NCBI RefSeq assembly: GCF_003666015.1
Contig: NZ_QPLT01000002.1
Span: forward strand, 124,001-188,000
From: Halorubrum sp. Atlit-26R
GTDB taxonomy: Archaea > Halobacteriota > Halobacteria > Halobacteriales > Haloferacaceae
Direction: 5' to 3'
DNA: 64,000 nucleotides
A program made the translations under genes and the position numbers. A model generated the notes under the pieces. That model searched no databases. It saw nothing but the letters and a program-made list of their open reading frames with translations, and was not told the origin of the DNA. Positions 36,729 through 44,860 of the stretch are shown here, piece after piece (position 1 is the first letter of the stretch; every line of letters begins with the position of its first letter).

Positions 36729-38299
36729 GCGTCACCCCCCGCGTCGAGCGCGACCGTGTCAGGGTCGTCGAGCGACTGTCCGGCCATCATCAGTCCGAGC
36801 TCCTCCTCGGTCACGTCGCCGGGGTCGACCACGTCGACGAACTCCCCCTCGTACATGACCGCCGTCCGGTCGGAGAGCCGTTTGACTTCGTCGAGCTTCG
36901 AGGAGACCAGAACCACGGCGACGCCCTCGTCGCGCATCTCGCGGAGCCGCTCGTGAATGAACTCGATCGACCCGATGTCGACGCCGCGGGTCGGATGCGC
37001 CGCGACGAGCAGCGACGGGTTCCGTTCGAGCTCGCGACCCACGACGAACTTCTGTTGGTTGCCGCCGGACAGCGACTCGGCCGTGGCGTCCGCGTCGGCC
37101 GGCCGGACGTCGTACTCCTCGACGATGGCGTCCGCGTGGTCGGTGATCGCCCGCCAGTCGAGGAAGGCGCCGTCCGCGAACGGTTCGACGGTCTGGTTGC
37201 CGAGCAGCGCGTTCTTGACGAGGCTGTACTCCTGGACGAGCCCCTCCCGCGTCCGGTCTCCGGGAACGTACGCGATCCCGGACTCGATGCGCTCTCGCCG
37301 ACTCAGCTCCGTGATGTCGTCGCCGAACAGCGCCACGACTCCGCGTTCGGCGCCCCGCATGCCGGTTATGGTTTCGATCAGCTCCCGCTGTCCGTTTCCC
37401 TCGACGCCGGCGACGCCGAGGATCTCTCCCTCCCTGACGGCGAAGCTCACGTCGTCGACCTGGCGGATGCCCCGCTCGTCGTCCGCGCAGACGCCGTCGA
37501 CGGAGAGCGCGACGTCACCGGGGGACCGCTCCCGGGGCTCGGCGTCGAAGAGCACTTCCCGACCGACCATCATCCGGGCGAGCTCGTTCCGCGACGTTTC
37601 GTCGGCGTCGACCGTGCCGACCGCGCTGCCGTCCCTGAGAACCGTTATCTCGTCGGCCGCCGTCATCGCCTCGTCGAGCTTGTGCGTGATGAAGACGAGC
37701 GACCGCCCGTCGTCGGTGAGCGCGTCCATGACGTCGAACAGGCCCTCGACCTCCTGTGGAGTCAACACCGCCGTCGGCTCGTCGAAGATGAGCGTCTCGG
37801 CGCCCCGGTAGAGGCTCTTGACGATCTCGACGTGCTGCTGGACGCCGAGGCCGAGGTCCTCGACGTCCGTGTCGAGGTGTTCGTCGACGGAGAACCCGTA
37901 GGCGTCGCAGATCTCCCGGACGCGCTCGCGAGCCTCGCGGTCGTCGACGAGCCCGTTTCTCGACGGCTCGTGACCTAAGACGATGTTCTGGAGGACGGTC
38001 ATGGTGTCCACCAGTTGGAAGTGCTGGTGGATCATCCCGACGCCGGCGTCGATCGCGTCGCGCGGCGACTCGAACGTTCGGCGCTCGCCGTCGACGGTCA
38101 CCGTCCCCTCGTCGGGATCGTAGAGCCCGTACAACACCTTCATCAGGGTCGTCTTCCCGGCGCCGTTCTCGCCGACCACGGCGTGGACGGACCCCTTCCG
38201 GAGGGTGAGGTCGACGCCGTCGTTCGCGACGACGTCGCCGAACCGTTTCGTGATGTCCGTGAGTTCGACGGCGGACGCGTTGTCTGTGGGTTCTGGCAT
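36725..38299 (-). CDS. BMP-type ABC importer ATPase (double NBD)
   Basis: 524-aa fused ATPase with two nucleotide-binding halves. First half: Walker A GENGAGKTT, Walker B LIFDEPTAVLTP, degenerate signature LGLGVQQHVEIV. Second half: degenerate Walker A GVEGNGQRE, signature SGGNQQK. This is the RbsA/YufO layout. The start at 38299 (MPEPTDNAS) is the first ATG before the conserved VELTDITKRFGDVVAN. The solute-binding protein gene is 32 bp upstream. Confidence 0.92.
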   Translation of the reverse strand: MPEPTDNASAVELTDITKRFGDVVANDGVDLTLRKGSVHAVVGENGAGKTTLMKVLYGLYDPDEGTVTVDGERRTFESPRDAIDAGVGMIHQHFQLVDTMTVLQNIVLGHEPSRNGLVDDREARERVREICDAYGFSVDEHLDTDVEDLGLGVQQHVEIVKSLYRGAETLIFDEPTAVLTPQEVEGLFDVMDALTDDGRSLVFITHKLDEAMTAADEITVLRDGSAVGTVDADETSRNELARMMVGREVLFDAEPRERSPGDVALSVDGVCADDERGIRQVDDVSFAVREGEILGVAGVEGNGQRELIETITGMRGAERGVVALFGDDITELSRRERIESGIAYVPGDRTREGLVQEYSLVKNALLGNQTVEPFADGAFLDWRAITDHADAIVEEYDVRPADADATAESLSGGNQQKFVVGRELERNPSLLVAAHPTRGVDIGSIEFIHERLREMRDEGVAVVLVSSKLDEVKRLSDRTAVMYEGEFVDVVDPGDVTEEELGLMMAGQSLDDPDTVALDAGGDA

Positions 38300-38331
38300 A
38301 GTGGAAAAATACTCGCGGGCACCGCCCGCTG

Positions 38332-39567
38332 TCAGCAACCGCCGGCGCTACAGGGGACCGTGACCTCCCCGTCGATGATCGCCTGCCTGCTCTCCTCGAG
38401 GTTCTCGGCCGCGACGTCCGGGAGGCTGTCGCCGATGGCCTGCCCGAACACGACTTCGACGCCCTCGGACTCGAGGCCGAGGACGTTCGACCCCTGAACA
38501 CTGGACCAGTCGTCCTCGACGACCGCTTCGGCGACCTCGTAGGTCCCCTCGTTGATGTACTTCACCGCCGACGCCATGATGACGTCTTGGTAGTCGGGGA
38601 GGGTCACGGACTGGTCGGCGTCGACACCGATTGCGAACCGGTCGGTCTCCTGTGCGGCCTGGAACACGCCTTGGCCGGCCGCCGCGGCGGCGTGATACAC
38701 GATGTCGGCGCCCGCGTCGTACTGCGAGGTGGCGATGTTGTTCGCGGTCTGGGTGTCGGTGTAGTTCCCGATGTAGCCGACGTTGACCTCGATCCCCTCG
38801 TCGACCCACTCGACCCCGGCGCGGTAGGCCCGCTCGAACGCGTTGATGAGCGAGCCGTCGACGCCGCCGACGAACCCGACGACGCTCTCGTCGGGGTCGA
38901 GCGAGTTGCCCTCGTGGGAGAGCTCGCGCGTGGTCATCGTCCCCGCCAACACGCCCGCCTGGAAGGACATCTGGTGGTTCGCCCACGTGTACCCCGCCAC
39001 GTTGGGCTGGTCGACCGACGCGTTGATCAGCATCCAGTTCTGGTCCGGGTACTCCTCGGCGTTCGTCTGGAGCGCCTGCGTGTGGTTGTAGCTGACCAGA
39101 ACGATGAGGTCGTAGTCCGGGTCGCCGCTCTCGGCGAGCTGCGACTGGACCGTCTGGTAGTTCGACTGGTTGGTCTCTTCGACCTGCTGGATCTCGATGT
39201 CGTACTCCTCGGCCGCGTTCTGAAGCCCGTCGAGCGCGAGGTCGTTGAACGCCTGATCGCCGAACCCCGCCGGGCTGGAGACGATAGCGACGTTCGTCGT
39301 CTCGCTGCCGCCGTCCGAGCCGTCCGAGCCGTCTGAACCGTCTGAACCGTCCGAGCCGTCCGAGCCGTCTGAACCGTCCGAACCGTCTGAACCGTCCGAA
39401 CCGTCCGACCCGTTCGAGCCGTCGTCGGTGAGACACCCCGCGAGTCCGGCGATCCCTACCGCCCCGGCCCCCACCTTTAAAATATCGCGGCGCTGCGAGC
39501 CGCGATCGGACGCGGTTGTCTCTGGGCTGTGCGTCGAGCCGTCCCCGTGATTATCGCCGTCGGTCAT
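38332..39567 (-). CDS. BMP-family substrate-binding lipoprotein
   Basis: 411-aa secreted receptor. An acidic N-terminus leads to a Tat-type signal (SQRRDILKVGAGAVGIAGLAGC) with lipobox LAGC, so it is probably exported folded and lipid-anchored. A Ser-Asp-Gly repeat linker follows, then the Bmp fold: VAIVSSPAGFGDQAFNDLALDGL, DYDLIVLVSYNHTQAL, VVGFVGGVDGSLINAFERAY. BMP proteins bind purine nucleosides or simple related compounds; the exact ligand is unknown. It is the first gene of the importer operon. Confidence 0.92.
   Translation of the reverse strand: MTDGDNHGDGSTHSPETTASDRGSQRRDILKVGAGAVGIAGLAGCLTDDGSNGSDGSDGSDGSDGSDGSDGSDGSDGSDGSDGSDGGSETTNVAIVSSPAGFGDQAFNDLALDGLQNAAEEYDIEIQQVEETNQSNYQTVQSQLAESGDPDYDLIVLVSYNHTQALQTNAEEYPDQNWMLINASVDQPNVAGYTWANHQMSFQAGVLAGTMTTRELSHEGNSLDPDESVVGFVGGVDGSLINAFERAYRAGVEWVDEGIEVNVGYIGNYTDTQTANNIATSQYDAGADIVYHAAAAAGQGVFQAAQETDRFAIGVDADQSVTLPDYQDVIMASAVKYINEGTYEVAEAVVEDDWSSVQGSNVLGLESEGVEVVFGQAIGDSLPDVAAENLEESRQAIIDGEVTVPCSAGGC
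39311..39418 (-). repeat. 9-bp tandem repeat encoding Ser-Asp-Gly linker
   Basis: Twelve units of the pattern CCGTCYGAR on the + strand encode a flexible (SDG)n linker between the lipobox and the binding domain. The third-position variation (C/T, A/G) shows protein-level selection. The uniform phase suggests expansion by slippage. Confidence 0.85.
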
Positions 39568-39919
39568 AACTTTCGCCTCAAACTAATCGCTCCCTGAGTA
39601 ACATAAATAATTATCCACTATACTCATCGACGCTACCGATAATAAAAAAGCGTGAGAAATCTCTTTATCGCGGTTCGGATCGGAACGCGATCGGAGCGGG
39701 GCGCGCGAAGGCGATCAGCGAGACCCGAGCGGGAACTACCGCACCGCGTCACCGACGGGCCGCACGCGGTCGAGGGCGAGTTCGCGGCCGCACTGCGCGC
39801 GCGACGCCGGAGGGGCGCTCGGACGACGGCTGTAACCGTCGGACGCGCGGGGAACCGGGAGTCGCGCCGCTCGCGGGAAAGGCGAAACGGCGAGAGAGGG
39901 AGAGCGGTGCGCCCGTCGC
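39568..39919. promoter_or_regulatory. BMP operon promoter region and FtsY terminator
   Basis: The 352-bp gap between the FtsY stop and the BMP gene, both on the minus strand. Near 39603-39610 a TTATTTAT box precedes the BMP start by about 40 nt, the likely promoter. At 39643-39649 an A-run on + (U-run in the FtsY transcript) may end FtsY transcription. The middle (about 39660-39900) is GC-rich with no clear gene. Confidence 0.5.
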
Positions 39920-41023
39920 TCACTCCTCGTCGAGGAGGCTCTCGACGAGGTCCTCGGGGTCGAACCGGGTGATGTCGTCGTACCCCTGTCCGGTGCCGAG
40001 GAAGAGGATGGGCTTCCCGGTGACGTACGCGACCGAGATGGCGGCGCCGCCCGAGGAGTCGGCGTCCGCCTTCGTCAGGATCGCGCCGTCGATCGCGGCG
40101 GCGTCGTCGAACTCCTTCGCGCGGTTGACCGCGTCCTGGCCCGCGACCGCCTCGTCGACGAACAGCGTCATGTCGGGGTCGACGACGCGGTCGATCTTCT
40201 CTAACTGGGCCATCAGGTCGTCGCTCGTGTGGAGCCGCCCCGCCGTGTCGCCGAGGACGACGTCGATGCCGTTCGCCTCCGCGTACTCGACGCCGTCGTA
40301 GATGACCGCCGCCGGGTCGCCGCCCTGATCGTGGCTGATCAGGTCGCGGCCGAGCCGGTCGGCGTGTTCGCGGATCTGCTCGTTGGCGCCCGCGCGGTAG
40401 GTGTCGCCGTTCGCGAGGACGGAGGAGTAGCCGCGGTCGGCGAGCCACTCGGAGAGCTTCGCGATGCTCGTCGTCTTCCCGACGCCGTTGACGCCGGTGA
40501 AGACGATGGTGACCGGCTTGTCCGCGTCGGCGATCCGCTGTTCGAAGTCGAACTGCCCGACGGCGATGACGTCGAGTAGCGCGTCGTGAAGCGCCGACTC
40601 GACGAGTTCGCCGGTCGTCTCGACCTGCTTTCGCGACTCGCCGAGCATGCTCTCGCGGACGCTGTCGAGGATCTGCTCGGCGACGCTCATCTCCACGTCG
40701 CTTTCGAGCAGCGCCATCTCGAGGTTCCACAGCGGCTCCTCGAGGTCCTCCTCCTCGATGATGATCCGGCCGGTCGCGAACGCCTTCGCGCGCTGGAAGG
40801 TGCTCGGCTCGTCGTCGCTCGACGACGAGTCGCCGTCCGCGGTCGGCCCGTCGGAGGCGGTCTCGGCCTCGGCGGCGTCGTCACCGACGGCTTCGGCGCC
40901 GGAGTCGCCCGCGTCGCTCTCGGCGGCCGCCCCGTCGTCGGGCGCCGCGTCCTCCTCGACCTCGGTCGACTCCTCGACGTCCTCGCGGAAGCCGGAGAGC
41001 TTGTCTTTCAGTCCGTCGAACAC
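39920..41023 (-). CDS. ftsY: Signal recognition particle receptor FtsY
   Basis: 367-aa SRP GTPase that docks ribosome-SRP complexes at the membrane. An acidic N-terminal A domain (about 75 residues) is followed by the NG domain: G1 GVNGVGKTTSIAKL, ANGDTYRAGANEQIREH, G3 LGDTAGRLH, TKADADSSGGAAIS and GTGQGYDDITRFDPEDLV. It is co-oriented with prefoldin alpha and L18a, whose order L18a-pfdA-ftsY is a conserved archaeal gene set. Confidence 0.95.
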   Translation of the reverse strand: MFDGLKDKLSGFREDVEESTEVEEDAAPDDGAAAESDAGDSGAEAVGDDAAEAETASDGPTADGDSSSSDDEPSTFQRAKAFATGRIIIEEEDLEEPLWNLEMALLESDVEMSVAEQILDSVRESMLGESRKQVETTGELVESALHDALLDVIAVGQFDFEQRIADADKPVTIVFTGVNGVGKTTSIAKLSEWLADRGYSSVLANGDTYRAGANEQIREHADRLGRDLISHDQGGDPAAVIYDGVEYAEANGIDVVLGDTAGRLHTSDDLMAQLEKIDRVVDPDMTLFVDEAVAGQDAVNRAKEFDDAAAIDGAILTKADADSSGGAAISVAYVTGKPILFLGTGQGYDDITRFDPEDLVESLLDEE

Positions 41024-41038
41024 GGTGTAGTCTCCGTC

Positions 41039-41500
41039 TTACTCCCCGTCGTCTTCCTCGGCCTGCTGCATCTGCTGCATCTGCTGCTGCTGCATCTGCT
41101 GTTGCATCTGCTGGGCCTGCTGTTCGAGTTCGTCGCTCTCGGACTCCAGCTCCTCGACCTCCTCCTCGGTCTCCGCGATCCGGTCGTCGAGCGCCTCCTG
41201 CTTGCGGCGGAGGACGTCGATGGCGTCGTCCTGCTCCTGCTCCGCGGAGTAGTTGCCGCCGAGCGAGACGATGACCTCGTCGATGTCCTGGACCTCCGCG
41301 CGGAGGTAGGCGCCGCCGCCGAGCGGGACCTGAACGGTCGCGCCCGTGTCGAGCGTCTCGATGGCCTCGACCGCGTCGTCGATGTCGGCCTTCTCCTCGC
41401 GGTAGTCCGCGATCTCGGCTTCGAGGGCCTCGATCTCCTCGTCGAGTTCCTGCAGTTCCTGCGAGAGCTGCTGGAGCTGCTGTTGCCCGCCGCCCATCAT
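41039..41500 (-). CDS. pfdA: Prefoldin subunit alpha
   Basis: 153-aa subunit of the archaeal hexameric chaperone prefoldin, which passes nascent proteins to the thermosome. Helix, beta-hairpin (VQVPLGGGAYLRAEVQD) and second helix are visible. The C-terminus is a long Gln/Met run (QQAQQMQQQMQQQQMQQMQQ) unusual for the family and probably flexible. Its ATG overlaps the L18a stop (ATGA), so translation is coupled. Confidence 0.9.
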   Translation of the reverse strand: MMGGGQQQLQQLSQELQELDEEIEALEAEIADYREEKADIDDAVEAIETLDTGATVQVPLGGGAYLRAEVQDIDEVIVSLGGNYSAEQEQDDAIDVLRRKQEALDDRIAETEEEVEELESESDELEQQAQQMQQQMQQQQMQQMQQAEEDDGE

Positions 41501-41673
41501 TCCTCGGACACCTCCTCGATGTCGATCTGGGTGCGCTTGCGGTTGTGCTGGCTCCCGACCGTGGTGTAGATCCGCTCGCGGGCGAGGTCCTCGTTCTCCG
41601 CCTCGACGTCCTTCGTGAACGGCTGGTCGCCGTCTCGGCTCTGGAACCGTCCACTCACCGTGTAGGTACTCAT
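41497..41673 (-). CDS. rpl18a: Ribosomal protein L18a/LX
   Basis: 58-aa large-subunit protein of the LX (L18a) type. Sequence MSTYTVSGRFQSRDGDQPF then KDVEAENEDLARERIYTTVGSQHNRKRTQI matches the archaeal family. It is too short to be noticed as a long open frame. It starts at 41673 and its TGA overlaps the prefoldin ATG. A T-rich box near 41711-41718 on the minus strand is its possible promoter. Confidence 0.88.
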   Translation of the reverse strand: MSTYTVSGRFQSRDGDQPFTKDVEAENEDLARERIYTTVGSQHNRKRTQIDIEEVSEE

Positions 41674-41791
41674 GTTCCCCGATCCGGCAGGGACAGGGAA
41701 GTATCTTCCTAAAAAGGGACAGGCTGCGAGGCGGCCGGAGGCGGAACGAACCGGCCTCGAACGACGGCGGAGCGCCCCCGAAACGCGGGTT

Positions 41792-42607
41792 TCACCCGGA
41801 GAGGTCCGCGCGACGGAACCGGACGACGGCGAGGGCGACGAGGACGGCCGTCGCCGCGAGCAGGACCGCCGCGCCCGTCAGGTCGTACTCGCCAAGCACG
41901 AGGACCGCGGAGGGGTCGTAGTGCGCCGTCGGGCTGAGGTCTCCCGCCTCGGCGTAGTCGGTGCTGGCGACGACGGACTCGAACATGAACAGCGCGAACA
42001 GCGCGCCGAGCGCGACCCGCTGGGCGATCCCCGGACGGGAGACGAGCGTCGACACGGCGATCCCGACCGCGACGCACGTCAGGTGGTACGGCACCGCGAG
42101 CGCGTGGACCGCGACGAGCCGCTCGACGGCGATCGTCTCCCCGACCGCGAGGACGCCGACGTACGCGACGACCGGGAGCACGACGTTCAGGAGCGCGACG
42201 AGCGGGACCAGCCCGAGGAACCGCCCGATCACCACGTCGCGGCGCGCGACCGGCGCCGACAGCGTGAGGTCCATCCGGCCGGAGGCGACGTCGCCGGCGA
42301 TCGTCCCCCCGGCGAGGTACGCGAGGTAGAGGCCGACGAGGAGCAGCCACGCGAACTGGTAGAACTCCACCGCGAGGAACCCCTCGATCGAGGAGATGGC
42401 GATGATCCCGAACGCCTCCCGGAACGCCGGCGGGAACGCCTCGACGTACGCGTCGAGGTCGATTCCGGCGGTCGACAGCGAGGGGAAGAAGGCCAAGAAG
42501 AGGAGCAGGAACGCGGAGAGCAGCCCCGTGACCACGAGCGATCCGCGGGCCCGACCGGTGGCGTCGTACCGCGCGATCGCGAGCCACGGCGCCGGACGGT
42601 CGCTCAT
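41792..42607 (-). CDS. ABC transporter permease (exporter type)
   Basis: 271-aa integral membrane protein with six helices in the ABC-2 style. It begins WLAIARYDATGRARGSLVVTGLLSAFLLLFL and has ASGRMDLTLSAPVARRDVVIGRFLGLVPL, the conserved cytoplasmic segment of ABC-2 exporter permeases. It overlaps its ATPase gene by 4 bp. Substrate unknown; families of this kind export drugs, lipids or Na+. It lies between L18a and aIF6. Confidence 0.85.
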   Translation of the reverse strand: MSDRPAPWLAIARYDATGRARGSLVVTGLLSAFLLLFLAFFPSLSTAGIDLDAYVEAFPPAFREAFGIIAISSIEGFLAVEFYQFAWLLLVGLYLAYLAGGTIAGDVASGRMDLTLSAPVARRDVVIGRFLGLVPLVALLNVVLPVVAYVGVLAVGETIAVERLVAVHALAVPYHLTCVAVGIAVSTLVSRPGIAQRVALGALFALFMFESVVASTDYAEAGDLSPTAHYDPSAVLVLGEYDLTGAAVLLAATAVLVALAVVRFRRADLSG

Positions 42608-43569
42608 CGGCCCTCACCTCCGGAGTCGACCGCCCCACTTCCCGCCGCGTCGGGACCCGAAGTCCCGCCGCTCCCGCTCCCCGTCGGGCCCGGCACGTCG
42701 CCGTCGTAGAACGTCATGAACGCCTCTTCGAGCGGCGCGTCGACGACATCGAGGTCCAGCACGGTGTACCGCGAGAGGAGGTCGATCAGCGCGTCGTACT
42801 CCCCCGTCCACGTGAACGAGACGGTCTCGCCGACGCGGAGGTTCATGATGCCGCGGACCTCGAAGTCGGCGCGGTCGACCTCTTCTGCGACGCGGACGCG
42901 GATCTGCTTGCCGCCGCGCGACCGGAGGTCCGAGACGGACTCGACCGCGACGAGGTGCCCTTCCCGGAGGACCCCCACGCGGTCACAGAGCGCGGCTACC
43001 TCGCCGAGGACGTGCGACGAGAGGAGGACGCTCGCCCCGTCCTCGACGCGCTCGCGCACGAGGGCAGCGAACTCCTCCTGTAACAGCGGGTCGAGCCCGG
43101 AGGTCGGCTCGTCGAGCAACAGCAGGTCCGGATGGTGCATGAACGCGGCCACCAGCGCCACCTTCTGCCGGTTCCCTCGCGAGAGGTCGCCGATCCGCCG
43201 CGACTCGTCGAGGCCGAACCGCCCGACGAGCTCGTCGCGGCTCGACTCGCCGCGGAGCGCCGCCTGGTGGTCGAGGAAGGCCGCCGCGGTGCGGTCGCGG
43301 TCGAGTCCGGGGTCGCCGGGGAGGTACCCGATCCGCTCGCGTGCGCGGCGCGACTCGACCGGGTCCGTCGCGTCGCGGCCGAGCAGCGTCGCGCCGCCGC
43401 TCGTCGGCGACAGGAACCCCAACAAGGTGCGGATCGCGGTCGTCTTCCCCGCGCCGTTCGGGCCGAGGAAGCCGAACACCTCGCCGTCCTCGACTGCGAA
43501 GGAGACGTCTTCGATCCCCCGGACGTCGCCGTAGTACTTCGAGAGGTTTCGGCACTCGATAGCGGGCAT
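42604..43569 (-). CDS. ABC transporter ATPase (exporter type)
   Basis: 321-aa ATPase. Walker A GPNGAGKTTAIRTLLGF, signature SRGNRQKVALVAAFMHHPD, Walker B LLLLDEPTSGLDPLLQ and the H-loop LLSSHVLGEVAALCD. The C-terminal extension (about 90 residues with a Gly/Ser-rich tail) is of the ABC-2 exporter kind. ATG at 43569 with a CATTTAAG-type box on the minus strand (43596-43603). It has its own promoter within the ribosomal-protein neighbourhood. Confidence 0.9.
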   Translation of the reverse strand: MPAIECRNLSKYYGDVRGIEDVSFAVEDGEVFGFLGPNGAGKTTAIRTLLGFLSPTSGGATLLGRDATDPVESRRARERIGYLPGDPGLDRDRTAAAFLDHQAALRGESSRDELVGRFGLDESRRIGDLSRGNRQKVALVAAFMHHPDLLLLDEPTSGLDPLLQEEFAALVRERVEDGASVLLSSHVLGEVAALCDRVGVLREGHLVAVESVSDLRSRGGKQIRVRVAEEVDRADFEVRGIMNLRVGETVSFTWTGEYDALIDLLSRYTVLDLDVVDAPLEEAFMTFYDGDVPGPTGSGSGGTSGPDAAGSGAVDSGGEGR

Positions 43570-43595
43570 ACCGCCAGCAACTCCGCTGTGGGTCT

Positions 43596-43603
43596 TAAAT
43601 GTG
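43596..43603 (-). promoter_or_regulatory. TATA-like box of ABC exporter
   Basis: Minus-strand CATTTAAG about 30 nt before the ATPase ATG. It shows the inserted pair is independently transcribed. Confidence 0.5.
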
Positions 43604-43644
43604 GGAGTGCTATACGAAAGAGACCGAACGCGACGACGCGGGCG

Positions 43645-44310
43645 TTAGTCGATGAAGCCGAGCGTCTCCTCGATCCGGCCGAGCTCCGGGCCGGTGGTGT
43701 CCTCGCCGACGACGTACCCCTCGTCGTTGGCGACGAGGCCGGAGCCGACGAGCGGCGCGCCGTAGTTGACGGTGCCGAGGTCGGCGCGGACGTCGAGCGC
43801 CTCCTCGACCGCTTGTAGCTCCGACTCCGTCGACTGCGGGTGACAGAGCACGCCCGTGTTGTTGGCGACCGCCGCCGTGCCGACCGTTCTGACGTCGCCG
43901 AGGTCACCCCGAGTCACGGGGACGTCGAGGACCTCCTTGATCACCTGGACCGACTCGCGCGAGAGGTCCGGGTGGACGTAGGCGCCGTAGTCGTTCGCGA
44001 GGACGACGTTGCCGGCGGCGTTGATCTCCCCCGGCAGTTCGCGCACCGGGACGCCGGCCGCGTCGGCGATTCGGTCCTTCTCGCGCTCGGTCGCGCGCGA
44101 GGAGATGAGCACGCCGTGCTCGTTGCCCGTCGCGAGCGCGCCGACCGTGTTGGACCTCCCGACCGTCGTCAGCAGCGGCTCCGCGCCGAGTTCCGCGCCG
44201 AGGTCCTCGGCGAGTTCCTCGTCGACGTCCGGCCGGACTAACAGGAGGTCGTCGACGGCGCGGGCGAACACGCCCACGTACGACGAGCCGGTGAAGGTCG
44301 CCCGTAACAC
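43645..44310 (-). CDS. tif6: Translation initiation factor aIF6
   Basis: 221-aa ribosome anti-association factor that binds the large subunit. It begins [17 protein letters not shown] (GTG start at 44310) and has repeated velcro-type beta/alpha modules with [45 protein letters not shown] and [15 protein letters not shown]. It starts 1 bp after the L31e stop, so L39e-L31e-aIF6 form one operon. Confidence 0.95.
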   Translation of the reverse strand: MLRATFTGSSYVGVFARAVDDLLLVRPDVDEELAEDLGAELGAEPLLTTVGRSNTVGALATGNEHGVLISSRATEREKDRIADAAGVPVRELPGEINAAGNVVLANDYGAYVHPDLSRESVQVIKEVLDVPVTRGDLGDVRTVGTAAVANNTGVLCHPQSTESELQAVEEALDVRADLGTVNYGAPLVGSGLVANDEGYVVGEDTTGPELGRIEETLGFID

Positions 44311-44311
44311 G

Positions 44312-44590
44312 TTACTCGGCGTGTTCGGCCTCGACGACCGGCTCGCCGTCCTCGACGAACCGAGCCGCGCGGACCCGCACCGTGCTGGGCGGGTTCTGTC
44401 GCCCGTTCTCCCAGACGGCCTCGTTGACGGAGCCGTCGATGATCACGTCGTCCTCGTCGACGGAGAAGTGCTTGGCGAGGTGCTGTCGCGTGATCTTCAT
44501 GGCGTAGTCGGCGCGCTGCTGGACGGGCTTCTCCTTGGCGTCGCGGAGCGGGACGGTGACGACGCGCTCCTCGAAGTCGTTCGTCGACAT
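44312..44590 (-). CDS. rpl31e: Ribosomal protein L31e
   Basis: 92-aa archaeal/eukaryal large-subunit protein. Core: [37 protein letters not shown], with the typical L31e block (VPLRdak...rA.kAi..ir.h..kHf). The C-terminus is acidic. It is tightly packed between L39e and aIF6. Confidence 0.93.
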   Translation of the reverse strand: MSTNDFEERVVTVPLRDAKEKPVQQRADYAMKITRQHLAKHFSVDEDDVIIDGSVNEAVWENGRQNPPSTVRVRAARFVEDGEPVVEAEHAE

Positions 44591-44743
44591 TTACTCGTCC
44601 AGGTCGTTCCGGCGCCAGTTGCGCCGCTTGGGGTTTCGCGTCACGTTCATGTCCGTCTTCATCATGACCCACGCGGGGACGCGGGTGTTCTGGCGCTCCG
44701 CCTTCGCCAGACGCTTCTTTTGAGCCTTCGACTTGTCTCCCAT
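44591..44743 (-). CDS. rpl39e: Ribosomal protein L39e
   Basis: 50-aa basic protein lining the exit tunnel: [19 protein letters not shown] and [31 protein letters not shown], the family's P.WV..KT....N.KRR.WRR.....  pattern. It is the first gene of the L39e-L31e-aIF6 unit. Confidence 0.93.
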
Positions 44744-44767
44744 AGTGGCGCACACTTTCCACGGAGC

Positions 44768-44776
44768 GCATAAAAC
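44768..44776 (-). promoter_or_regulatory. TATA-like box of L39e-L31e-aIF6
   Basis: Minus-strand GTTTTATGC centred about 29 nt before the L39e ATG, a plausible promoter for the operon. Confidence 0.55.
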
Positions 44777-44860
44777 CCCTTCCATACGGGGTCGCGCGAG
44801 GCGGCCGCGAACCGTCGCTCGGCCGCCGCGCTGCGCGCGCAGGAACCCAACTTCCGACTG

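Noticed and set aside
39311-39418. CRISPR-like or satellite array
   Set aside because: The units are 9 bp, in frame within a lipoprotein gene, with no spacers; this is a coding repeat.
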